Source of the DNA: Aculops lycopersici
Lineage: Eukaryota > Arthropoda > Arachnida > Trombidiformes > Eriophyidae
Direction: 5' to 3'
DNA length: 64,000 nt
Assembly: GCA_015350385.1 (NCBI GenBank)
Contig: WNKI01000001.1
Coordinates: 11,777,329-11,841,328 of the forward strand
The stretch's first letter is position 1, and each line of letters begins with the position of its first letter. The notes beneath the pieces were generated by a model. It had not been told where the DNA came from. It worked only from the letters and a program-made list of their open reading frames with translations, and ran no database searches. Below are positions 1 to 11,891 of the stretch, one piece after another. The position numbers were made by a program, and so were the translations under genes.

Positions 1-64
1 TACGTATACGTACGTACGTACGTACGTACGTACCGTACCGTCCGTACCGTCCGTCGTACGTACG

Positions 65-102
<38 letters not shown>

Positions 103-109
103 ACTTACT

Positions 110-166
<57 letters not shown>
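1..166. repeat. Degenerate ACGT / TAC / CT low-complexity tract
   Basis: The window opens with an imperfect TACG repeat (about 1-66), then a TAC run (about 64-101), a short TTAC stretch and a CT run (about 114-165). The blend of drifting tetra-, tri- and dinucleotide repeats resembles the sequence beside the assembly gap near 41800. It may be a contig-edge artefact rather than true genomic sequence. Confidence 0.85.
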
Positions 167-171
<5 letters not shown>

Positions 172-1164
172 TGCAAGTGGAAATTTGAATTTTTAATGTT
201 GGCAAAACCAAACCAAAGCCAATTGCATGGACCCACAGGAGCAAAGCTCGTAACTTTCTATTCGACTCTCACCATTCGCTCTAGTTTGTGGCTCGCGGCT
301 CTGAACAGGAAGTGCGGGCAGGCACAAAGTAGTGTGGTAGTGGTGGCCGTAATAAACTTTTGCGTCATTCACTCAAGGGCGACGACGACCACTCCGAGTG
401 CAAAAGGGTTGACCTCGAAAGTGTAGAGGCGCAAGGTGGTGGAAATGGCGATGTATGGGTTGCAAATTAGCAGAGGCACAGTGAAAAACTAGATAGCCAC
501 GTGGCTGCCAAAAGATTGATACACTACGGTTACCAAGGCGAGAGCCAACTTTGGTTAGAGATCAAACTCGAGTCAATCAAAAGTTGGCGGTCATATCCTT
601 CAACTGTAGCCCGATTGAGGGTGTTGTCGTTGGTTCGTGTGTCAAGTTTTCTCACCACATGTGGCTCGTTATAGTGGCACCATTGTCATTTTCTAGTTCG
701 TTTGCATGGTAGCGTGGCGATGGAACTTGCAAATTTGCTCCCATGACAGTCATTCAAATTCACGAATTCAATGTGAGCAGTCACTGTATGACGCAACGAC
801 CATTGCAATTCTACATTTGTGGCCACTCAGCGACGAGCGTGACTCGGCGTCGATGTCCAGAGCACTTCCTGTTGATGATTCTGATTTATCATTCATGCCT
901 CTAGTTTCTCAATTTTGCCTTCGGCCTTCAATTTTGTTTACACTGACCATTCATGTGTCCCAATAGGATTTATTCTATCGTGCGGACAACTAAAACGACG
1001 ACGTCAACGATCAGCGCAAAGTTCAGCACTAATGTTGGTGTCATCACATTATAATGTCAGAAAGTTTGTTTAAGCTAAAACGATAGTTATAGCGGCAGTA
1101 GCAAGTGATACGCGGTTTTAATTACATGATCTAGCCGAGACTAGAAGCTTTACATCAAATACCC

Positions 1165-1191
1165 TTGTCGTCGTCGTCGTCGTCGCCGCCG
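1165..1191. repeat. (TCG)n microsatellite
   Basis: About nine near-perfect TCG units in non-coding sequence. The same triplet recurs at 10226, 42722 and, as GAC, at 62714. Confidence 0.85.
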
Positions 1192-4100
1192 CTGCTACTG
1201 CCGCAGTTACGTCAACTTAAGAGGCAAATTAACTTGATCCGTGTAAAGAATCCGCCGGAATTTGACTGTCAGCCGCATGGTAGCAGAGTTTTCGTGTTGC
1301 CACCACCATTTTGGTCAAAGAAGCCGCAAGATAGTCTAATAGAATTGATACTACTCAAGACATGCGGTTATGTGCCTAAGTTACCCAGCAAAAGGAAACG
1401 TCGCCCTCTTATTTCCCATCACCAGACGGCATCAACATTAAAGTCTAGCTAAGAGGTTTGCGGGACAGGATGGTGGCAAGTAGAGCGGTGAAATAAGAAG
1501 TACTAGACGACTGCTGCTACTGTTTAGCGTAGTGAATGGAGCGCACATATGGGCGCCTCATAAACAACTAGTAAGCTTGCTAGTTGATGATTGGCGCAAT
1601 TGGCCAAAGTAAATTGTGTGACGGCTTCCAACTTGAGCTTTATCGTGGCTACCATCGTTGTTTAGTCGATAACAGGAGCAGCAACAGCAGTAGCAGTGCA
1701 GCTAACTATCATTCTCAATCTCTATGGTTATGGTGACAAGGGAAAAGTTTGGTGGAGTCTAGGGGTGCGCCTAGTGAAACGGCAACGTGGAAGTGGCAGC
1801 CAGCGAGGCAATTGAATTTTTTCACTTCTGGTAAATAAAAATTTCCACCCAAGAGGAGAAGCCGATGGGCACTTGATAGTGACTAACTGACTAGTAGCCA
1901 AGAAAATCATCATGATCATGTATATTCATGATCTCTTTGGTTGGCCTATCGTGGTTGTCGTTTTCCTTGTCGACTGTCTGTGGTAATGTTAGTTTTGATA
2001 CTGCCAGGAAAGGCAAGGAAGAAAAGCATGAGCACAAATCTATCAAGCAAACAAGGAAATGAAAGACTGATAGAAATCAAATGGGAATGGTGTAGAGGCG
2101 GTCAATGCACGAGTAGACTAGATCTCGGGTTGCGTGAGTTTAGGAGAGTGGTGAATGAAATTAGTTATCTTGTTTGATTCATTCATTAACTCGTTCATCT
2201 TCGCCAAGACGACCAAATGGACTTCTCTGATGTTCACTTAGCTCCTTGGCGACGAATTATAAACCCGGCGTCCAGTCAATCGGCACGCAAGATCTAGTGA
2301 ATGTTGATGGGTAGCGTGAAGAGCGAGAGGAAAATTTGCTTAGATGCCAGCTTCCTCGGCCGACTAACTGACTCGAGAGATCGATTGATGCTTTAGAGTC
2401 TCGACAGAAGCAAAGTTAGTTCTTAGTCAGTGAATTCGACTAAAATTTGCGCGCGTCAAGTGAGCAAAGTTGACGGCAAGCGGACGACTAAAGACCAAGA
2501 GACTTCGAGACTCTCATTGCCAATGAGTCAGTGCAAGTTACAAGGAGCACCAAGCAACACGACATCACCGACACCACGAGGACCAAGAGTGAGATGGATG
2601 CCTCCAGTTTGTTTAAGCAAAATATCCAATGATTTATGAGCATTTTCTCACCATCACTAGTCAGGGAGCAGCTCGAGGAGAAGAAGTGAGCCGCAAGTTT
2701 AGTGTCTGCTACTGTTGTAGTGGCGCAACTACAACGACAGCAACTCGCGACCAAAAGTGTTGTAAAATTGCGACCGCGCTTTGCGGCTCACAGGCACTCT
2801 TGATTCTCTGCCCATCAGCCAGATAGCTATCCCTTTGCTTATCCATTAAACGCTCGAAGTGGATCCCCCAAGTTTGGGGCTAAGTTTGCTCAGCGACAAC
2901 AAGGCCGCCCGCCACCGTCGCCGCCGACGACAACGACAATTATCACGCTTAGACCAAAGCACGTGGAGTCAACCGACCGCCTAGGCTTGTTTCTGTCGGA
3001 GCGAACTTTGGAGTTGGAGTTGGAGATAAAACGAGAGTCCCGGCCCCAAGTTGTGGAGAGGCCAGCCGACCGACAGACCAAAGGGCTGAGCTAACAACAT
3101 TAGAATGAGTTTTGAATTTCAGTTTTGACTCATTAGCACACGACGACGTTGACGTTGGCCATTTGACTCGAATCTCAGCTCATCCTGTTTGTCCATCAAG
3201 TTGGCAGCGGGACAAGAGTTCTGCTCTCACTCCCTCTCTTGCTAAATGCTACTTTTACTAGGAACTGTAGTGTTCTCCTCCTGCCCTACTCTCGTTGAAA
3301 CTTGAAGCCACCGCTGCGAGTTGTTAAGCGGTGTACTTCGATTCAAGCCGGAAATGGGCGAGGCGTTCGAGTTTATGGGACATTTAGGTTTGCACTGGTT
3401 TATCTCTTTGAACCCAGTAACATTTGAATCCAAACTTGAAGCTGCATTGCATTCAAAGTGCCGTCTTTGTAGCTAGCCTCGTCGTTTTGGTGTCTAGGGC
3501 AACTTAGCGAGGTGGACACACCGGACATATGAAGCATCGCGGAGCAAATACCATTTTGGTCGTGTGAGTTGAAAAAGTTGGTAAGTGAAAGGGAAAAAAC
3601 TTGAAACTAAGCGTGCGCATGGAAGTCGAGAATCTCGTAACCTCGACCAAAACGACAATAAATCACCCCATCATCTGGCTCGGCCATTTCTTAGCGACTC
3701 TCGTGACGCAGAAGAGAAAGAGAGGGGGATTTTGAGCGAGAGTTTAGTCGAGGCGATTGAATGGCATGGGCCAAGTGGCTAGATGTGGTATTGCTCGCTG
3801 CATACCGACCATGAGCTAGCGCAGCGCCAGAGCGAAACCCAGAGTCGAAGAAAGTCCAGTTCGGGGGACTAGAGAATAGGTAGCAGCCTTAGAGCAGGAC
3901 TATCTCAAAAGCCCATGTTCTTAGTTCTCGGCGACACTAAGCAAACTTGTGTGTCTAACTGAAAGTGAAGTTCCTCCTCAAAGACGCAACTCCATTTCCC
4001 AAAATTGAGCCAAGTCGACTGTTCGCCTCTGTACGTAAGCTAACTGAACTGACCAACAAACAGACTTGGTTCCGACTGATACCAAGACTATGACTGAAAC

Positions 4101-7100
4101 TGGGAACCATGCAAATCGGAAGCAAGTTTAATCCAATAAGCGAAGTGGACTAACTTTCAGTCACTTCACTTTGGCTTGTCGGAAAGGAGGCCAGAAACTG
4201 GCTCATGTGGCGCCAACATTGAGACGCAACCCGGTAGTGACCAGGTAAGAGGCTAGCCTCCAGCCAGTGGGTGCACCTAGCCAACAAAGGCTATTTCAGT
4301 GCCCTGCAACCTGGAACTGAGCAGCTAGTCAGTCGATAAACCAGCAATGGAAGAGAGAGAGAGTGAGATTTAAGCTCGCTGGGCAAAATTGAAATCGATT
4401 TCAGATGGAAGAGCGAGAGGCGTCCCTAGCGCTTGAGTTCGGAGTAAAAAGAATGAAACTATTGCTCTAAAGCCTGTGGCGATGGGAGGTATAGCTCGTG
4501 AGCAAGTAATCGGTAGTAGGTGGGGTTGGTGGTTTTGGTTTTGGTGGCTACTGAATGAACCTACATTCATCTGATCGCTTCAAAGGATCAATGCGAGCCG
4601 AGCGCTGAATGCGAAACGAAAAGTCGCTTGACCATTCCACCGCCACTAGTCTTGATTACTGGCTGGCGAAAGCATCGGTAATTCCGCTGCCGCCGCTGGT
4701 TGTCGCTGCAAGTGACTGTTCCTCAAGCTACATATATCAACTCTATCGTTGTTCAGTTGACTAGTAAGCTAGCGAGCTCCCACTTGGTGATCTTAGTATA
4801 GTCCCTTTTGCAGGTTAGCTCTGAAGGGTAGAAAAATAGTAGCGAGCAAGTTGGCCGGTAACACTGGGGGACGCTCTGGGTAGCTAGGCGCACGGAAGTA
4901 TAGTATTTGGAGAAAAGGGAGGATCAAATAATCAAAAGCTCAGCTTCTAGATGAGTTATTCACGCAGCGCGCCAAATTTCCACCAAGACACCAGGCGCTC
5001 CAGTCAGGCGAGGGCGTCATCTGATTGCCGGCCACTTGGAGCCGCCGACTCGAAGACCACCATTTAGTGTTAGCTAGTTGGTTGTAACTTTAAGGGCTTC
5101 ACTCGCTTGCTCGCTCTTTCACTAAACTATTGGACCAAATGCGCCAAACTTAAAGCCAACACCAAGCTCTACGTGCGAATGGTTGTTAGATTCAAAATAT
5201 CCCAATGGAGTGGAAACAAATGCTACTGTTGCTGCAACTTTCATCATGGTGACCCCTCGGACCGGAAGTGCACGTAAGTATACGCCGGACGAGCGGCAAC
5301 AACCTCTAGCTGTCCACCGGCGAGCTACGTGTTCCTCGCAACGCACACGTCGTTTGCCGTAGCTAGAGTTGAAGGTGCGCCTGCACTCGGCGCACACGCT
5401 AACCAGTCAGCCAGTTGGCTGGACAGGTAAGCCGACGGGGGGATTTATCTTGACTCTCTCTCTCTTCTCTATTTCGCTTTCGAGGTGGATTTTCTCTGAC
5501 TTTTCGGAGTTGGCTGACGAAATTCGACTCAAACTCAACGAAAGAAAGAAGAGAGAGAGCGGCTCGCGTGCATTAGTTAAAGTAAGAGCACTTTTGGGCA
5601 GGAATAAATAATATCCAATGTCCGAGGCTTCAATTCGCCTACCTGTCGTTCATGCCGTCCGTCGTTTTTGTTTAGCCTCACTACAACCGAACTGACCGCC
5701 GGTGTGTTACTTTTTCTCTCGCGTCACAGGCACACTTGGCGCCGATTCTATGGGGATACTTTGTGTGCTTCGACCTACTGAGCCAATTGAACTTTTGCGC
5801 GTTCAAAACCAAGTCACTAGAAGAAAAGACAGAGAGACAGACGGACGGACAGACTGACTGGGACCAAATGGGAACACGATCGACTTTTGCGCGGCCACAT
5901 GTAGAGAGGCGAGCCAATTTTTCTCCCTGCCGCTTTGCCGTCGGCGGTCAGCAAAGCCGGTGGTCGATTTTGGTTGGTGGTAGCTGTAGTTGGAACGCGT
6001 CGCATCTGCAGCACGTTACCTGGCAAAGTGGCTGGTGAAGCGTCGTCTATATGCTTTGGCTTGTCGGCGCTGCGGGATTACGTGGAATTCGCTTCACTTT
6101 AGCGCTTGACTTTTCAACGTTTCTCCTCTCTGGCCGCCGGAAAAACCAGCTGACCACCTGACAAATGCAACGGCAACCGACGACAGCCTTGCCACTGGTG
6201 ACTAGCGACAGCCGCGCACCAGAGTGTGGTGGCCGCGCGCTGCCATTGATTTTTGGACGGGTTTAGTTTCCGCTTCTACTCAATACTCACAAAATTGCAT
6301 TGTACTTCCGCTCTCTTTGTTGGTTCGATATTATTCCATCCTCTCGGCCACCCGGCGAGTGATTCCACTGTCCAGTGAAAATATTAGCTCACTCCTCTTT
6401 ACTTTATGGTGGATTCTTCTTTCCCTACACCACAAGTGGATTGTAATTTGCCAGTGTGACTTGAAAAAGGAAAAAAGGAAGCTTTTACTTTCGATACCAA
6501 CAACATCTAGTCTAGTTCAGTAGCGAGCAAAGCGACGCAAAACCGAAATAGAAATTGCGATGATAACACGCTACTCGATTTGATTGGACCTCTAGGTGAA
6601 ACGACGGCAGCAGTGGTGGCGGCAAAGTGGAACATGAGTCACCTAGTAAAGGATAAGGCTACTCTTGGCTTGTGCTGACTAAACTCATCGTCGTCGTCAT
6701 CGTCATCGTAGAAGACGGCAGCTCGTCAACTACATCAAGCCGCGCGCCACAAAGCAAATTGGCACCGACGTGTGCTCAGAACCGAAACCCAAATCCAAAG
6801 GCAAACTCAAACTCAACTTGCGCTGGCCAATAAGTGGATTATTCAATGTACTGTACTTTCATGTGTATGTACCAACTAAATCCAATATAAACTAGTCATA
6901 AGTCTGATCGCTCCCCTTAAAGTTGGACATCTTACCTCTGGAGAACTTGTCCTCCTCCTCCTCCTCGTTGTTCGTCGTGAGCAAAAAGTAGATGGCAATT
7001 GTGTTACATAAGAAGCAGTAAGAGCCACTTAAAAACTTAATTCAAGACGCCAATTCACTTCTTGACGCGCTATGGGGTTCGTCAGGACTTCCGGTCGATC

Positions 7101-7111
7101 GATTTGCACAC

Positions 7112-7112
<1 letters not shown>

Positions 7113-7150
<38 letters not shown>
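7113..7150. repeat. (AC)n microsatellite
   Basis: About 19 uninterrupted AC units. Frames through it read Thr-His repeats, so nearby open frames are not genes. Confidence 0.95.
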
Positions 7151-7152
<2 letters not shown>

Positions 7153-8650
7153 ATTGCACACACATTGACAGTGGCCATCACACTTGTCACTTCTGGCGTC
7201 TTGGCTTCAACTTGTTGTCGTGGCTCATCTTTGGCGCGGCTCCCATGCCGTCTCCTTCAATTGGCCGCCAGACGGAAGGAGACCGTCGCTATTAATAAGC
7301 ACACGTAACAATCGACTCGTCGTCTTCCGACTCGATGGCCACTCGAGAGTCCAAGTCTCGCTTGCTCCTTCCGAGCCACCGAACTTCCTGCTCACAATGA
7401 AACTGATCCTCCGCGATCAACACTAACCCATGCTTATGCGACAACAGAGACGGGGCGCCGCCAGTTCGAGTGGATGGCCGAGCGGCAGTGTGAAGAGTGG
7501 AGCTAGGCACCCCTTTTGTCGAGCCAACTATTTGGTCTGCTTCTCCTTGTGTCTTTCTGGTTGTTTACGGCGTTTGACCGACCGACTGGCTGTCCGACGA
7601 GCTGATGAAGCGCAACGAATAGAGCAACGCAACCAAGTGGCCAGTCGTCTTTTCGTTTCTCACTTTGACTTCAACGCACCGACTATCAAAAGTGTAATAT
7701 GAGAAGGTTCAGGGGTTGAATTAGAGGGGCCAACGCGGTTGTGCGGCTCGCAGGCAACTCGATAAACAACCATACGATCAGATGGGCGACGCCAGTAGTC
7801 TAGACCATAATGCTCCCATTTGAATAGTTCTATTTCGTTGGCGACAACATCGACTAGATGCTAGTTGGAGATTATCTCTAGCCAACAGAAACGACGACTA
7901 CACCAAAGACAACTAATATGAGATCAGGTGATAGAGATCAGCGAGGTGCGAGAGTTTGTATCTCGCTCAAAGTCGCCAGGTTGATATGGCTTCTCCGATG
8001 ATATTCCAAAATCACAACCATCGTTACCACGAGCACCACTATCACTTGATGGTAGGATCAACTCGCCAACCTCTGGTGGCGGTTAGCTGGTGCCCACAGA
8101 ATTCCACTTGGATTGAGAGTGAGGAAGAGACTGAGCCACCAACGTGACTAACGAGCTCAAGAGGAGAAAGGCGGCAATTTGTAGGTCTTGAGGGTTTTAG
8201 GTGGCACCCCTAGTAACCTGACCTTTCGCCTCTCGACGTCTCATGCCAAAATGACATTGCTGCTACCGGCGCCGACAATCTCAATATGGAACTCGGGCGA
8301 AGGTGCCGTAGCATTGATGCTGCCGATTGGTGGAGGAGGTGGCCAAATTGATGAGCCGTTTTGATATTCGAGAGGGAGACTGGCGATCGGTTTGTTGGTA
8401 GTGATTTATATGAGACTTGGCACAATGCCTCTACTAACGGGCTCAGGCTAACAAGCTGCTGAAAGGCCAGCCAGCCAGCCACCTGCCAGTGGGTCGCGAG
8501 TGAATGAAAAATGTTTGTGTCTCTCTATTCCTCCTCCTAAGCAAACCAAATAAGAGCCAAGCAGAGACTCAAGTGGCCCCTCGACTGTTTGGGGGCGCGC
8601 AAATTTTCCAGACAGCACAATGGCGACCAAACTAGCAAGAGAGTGAAAGA

Positions 8651-8669
8651 GGAGAGAGAGAGAGAGAGA
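8651..8669. repeat. (GA)n microsatellite
   Basis: Short GA run of about nine units in non-coding sequence. Confidence 0.85.
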
Positions 8670-8936
8670 CAGGAAGCAAACGTGTCGTCAAATGATAAGC
8701 GACACCAGGCAGCCAGGTGACGATCGTCGCGCGCAAGGTGGTTGTTATTGTAAGCTGGGCGGCGGATTGATTCGCGCCGCGACCGTCGTCTCTGTGGCCG
8801 TCGCTGCGCTACGTTACGTCGCGTCAATAAGTTGCCCTTAGCGGAAGAGGCTAAGCGGATTTGCGGACACACAATGCGGACAGTAATGCTTAGCTTGCTC
8901 GCATTTGACTCACCGACTAGCTGACTAGTTGGCTGT

Positions 8937-8960
8937 CGTTCGTTCGTTCGTTCGTTCGTT
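8937..8960. repeat. (CGTT)n microsatellite
   Basis: Six units of a CGTT tetranucleotide, followed by short GTCT and ATCT repeats up to about 8981. Confidence 0.9.
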
Positions 8961-10225
8961 TGGTCTGTCTGTCTATCTATCCAGGCAACTTTCGGTTCCT
9001 CAGTGAGCCGAGTGAGCTAACCAGTTAACCGAGCAGCTAGCTGGCGAGTCATTAATGAATAATTGCAGCCGTTTGCTCGTCGTAGTCGTGGTTGTTGGCG
9101 TCGACTGTTTAGTCTATTTGACGTTGGTGCGTGTGGCTGTCGAGTTGCCTTCCGTTTAGACCAAAGCTCAATGAGCTCGTAGCTCATGAAAGCGGATGGG
9201 CAATTCATTCGCAGGTTGTTCTACGCCATAGATAATACTGCCGCCGCTACCACTCGCTCAACTGATGGTTGCAAATGTGTTGTCAGTAAAAGCTCATCGA
9301 GCTACTAGCGGCTCGTTTAGCTTTAGGCCAGAACGCTGGCTGAAATGAATCCTCTCGTGCGCTTCCGGTGAGGCGCCAGTGTCATTATCGCCTGCAGTTG
9401 GCGCCCCTTAAGTATGGCCAGCAGCAGGAAGTTGACAGAGAACTTGCCGACGACTACGTGTGACATGAGGGATTTATTTTACTCAAAATATATGAATGTG
9501 CACCGTGAGAGTGCCGCTCCGTTTTCTCACACGGCAGCTCAGGCGGGCCGCGACCACCAAGCTGTTGAGGGTGTGGGTCGAACGAGCTGCCAACTGTTTT
9601 CTGTTTCCCCCCCTCTTCTCTTCCTTTCCCTCCCGTTCAGCGCAAACGTGATGCTGAGGCGGCAGTGCAATGGCCATTGTTTCTAACTTCCGAGCTAAAT
9701 TCCGGTTGCTCGCCAGTTGCGCCGGAATGACTAACGAGCTCGAAATGGGATCTCGCTGGTCAGCTCTCGCGCGCTAGCAAACAAGTAAGCTAGCCAACCA
9801 ATATCGTTTGTGACCAAGGAAAGGAAACGAAGGAAAGCGGAGAAGACAAGAGAGAGAGGCGGATAACCACCGAGGCCAGGATAAGAGTTCGGCTCGGCGG
9901 TTGTCGTTTTAGGTTTTGGTTTCTAGTTCAGGACTTGGGCTCGAAAAAACGAAGACGGGCAGCTAATCGTATGCGACTCACGTAATCCTCGTGTCGAGGT
10001 TCCTTCTGATCCCTTTGAGATTCAGAGTCCACAAGCCAACAAACGAAACCAGACGAGAACTTTCTCTCGTCTCTTCTTCCTCCTCTGCCCTCGACTTCCA
10101 TCTTTTCATCCCTCGAACCTTTCAGCTTCCAATCAGTAGATCCATCGATGGATTTGAACGAAGCGGAAGCGGGGGATGAAAAGTTGAATTAAATCTGCGC
10201 AAGAGGAGCAGACAGAAAGGACCGT

Positions 10226-10284
<59 letters not shown>
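10226..10284. repeat. (CGT)n trinucleotide repeat
   Basis: About 20 uninterrupted CGT/GTC units, the longest trinucleotide array in the window. Frames through it would give poly-Ser, but no gene surrounds it. Confidence 0.95.
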
Positions 10285-10287
<3 letters not shown>

Positions 10288-11857
10288 GTTGTGGTTGTTG
10301 GCGATGGTGGCGGTGGTCGGCGTCGATTTATGTTAAATCATATTCCCTTCACGATGTAGTTCGTTTTCTCGCAACACTCCGTTTTGATCCGAAGACCTTT
10401 GAACCGGAAGCCTTCAACTTCTAATTAGCCGATTGATGTAAGCGCAACTTCCACTCTCCTCTACGAGCATCTCGTGTATCAGCAACTAAAAGCTTGTTGT
10501 TCAACTTTGGAGTAAGTTTCTCTCTCGCTACTACCGCCGCCGCCACAAACGCCGCTGCTAATGATTGGGAATCAATTTCTTGAAGTCAACTTCAACGAGT
10601 GGAGCTGCCACTTGCCACCAACTTTGAGCTTCCTCTCTACTAGTTAAAGTTGAGCTCAATGGTTGAAATTGGAAAATCCCCGCCAACTGACCTTAACGTT
10701 TTCATGCCGTCCGACATGACTCGGCACAACTCAACTTGACTCCACTAGACCAGTGAGCCAATCGATCTGCAAGCTGAATGGTTGCGCAACGGTAGCTACG
10801 CAACAGCGGCAGTAGTCGCAGCAATGGTATTGCGAAGGAAGTTGCGAGCAAATAGAATTGATTGGATCTAACTCGGAGGCGGCGGTTAGTTGAATTGCGC
10901 GCGCCACTGAGCCACAACTATAAAGCAGGGGAGCAAGTTGCCGAGACAAGTTCTCATACAAAACCAATTGCGCCGTTACACTCACTCGCTAGGCTGACCG
11001 ACCAGCTAGTCAGTCAGTCTAACGGTTGGTCGGTCGGCAGCTGAATCTGATCCAATTGGCCTCTGTGGTAGCTGTAGCTGGTGCACAGCGGGCGCCGCCT
11101 TCGTCGCTGCGGCTATCCGGGAGCGAGTTAGTGGCCAGTCCGTTGCTCGTGGGCCTCCTGGTTGTAACGTTTGACGTGAGGACTGCAACCGAAGCGACCA
11201 AATGAGCAGCTTAGCCGGCCGCCGAGTTGAGCGACGGGCATTAGCGGTCTTCGGTCGTTGGCTCTGGATCGGGATTGTGGGTCTCGGTGCGGCAAGCAGA
11301 AGCGGCAATCACGCCGATAATTCGGCGGTGACAAATGATCGCGACTTACAATCAGTCGCTTGTTGGTGGCTTTACGATTCAATTGGGTGAAAATTATTGT
11401 TCTTTGGGATTGGTCTTAAAGTTGGGAATCATAATAACAAAGCCGAGGTCATGGGACACGACGAGCTATGGTCTTGGTGGTTGGTTTTGTTGCGGCGGCA
11501 GCAGCAGTCTCGTTGGGCGCCGAAGTTATCAATTAATCGAATTGAACGCCTCTTGTTTCATTCTCAATCTTGTCTCCATGTTGCCGCTGCCCTAAGGCAT
11601 CTATTATCACACACAAACACAACTTGGCCAGCCACTTCCGGTTTGTGTCTCTCAATCTCTCGAGTCGGTGATACCAAGGACTGTGGTGTGAAAATCTTGG
11701 TTGAGGTAGGTGGCTGTCCCTTTAGTTGTCGCTCGCCACATGCCACATGAAAGCGACTCATTTATTTTCATTTTATCTCACGCTGACAGCCGGAAGCAAG
11801 CGAACGAGAAAGAAGCAAAGTGGCGACACAAAGTTAACGTTAGCCCTTCCCGTGCTT

Positions 11858-11891
11858 CTTCTATTTCCCTTGGTTGCAAGGGAAATAGAAG
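11858..11891. repeat. Perfect 14-bp inverted repeat (hairpin)
   Basis: Arms 11858-11871 (CTTCTATTTCCCTT) and 11878-11891 are exact reverse complements separated by a 6-nt loop. This is the best short hairpin I saw in the non-coding part. Function is unknown. Confidence 0.85.

Noticed and set aside
5369..5427. Possible 5' exon of the receptor gene ending in a phase-1 ACAG-GTAAGC donor
   Set aside because: The donor is good and the phase fits, but the frame has no ATG after its upstream stop and shows no signal peptide.
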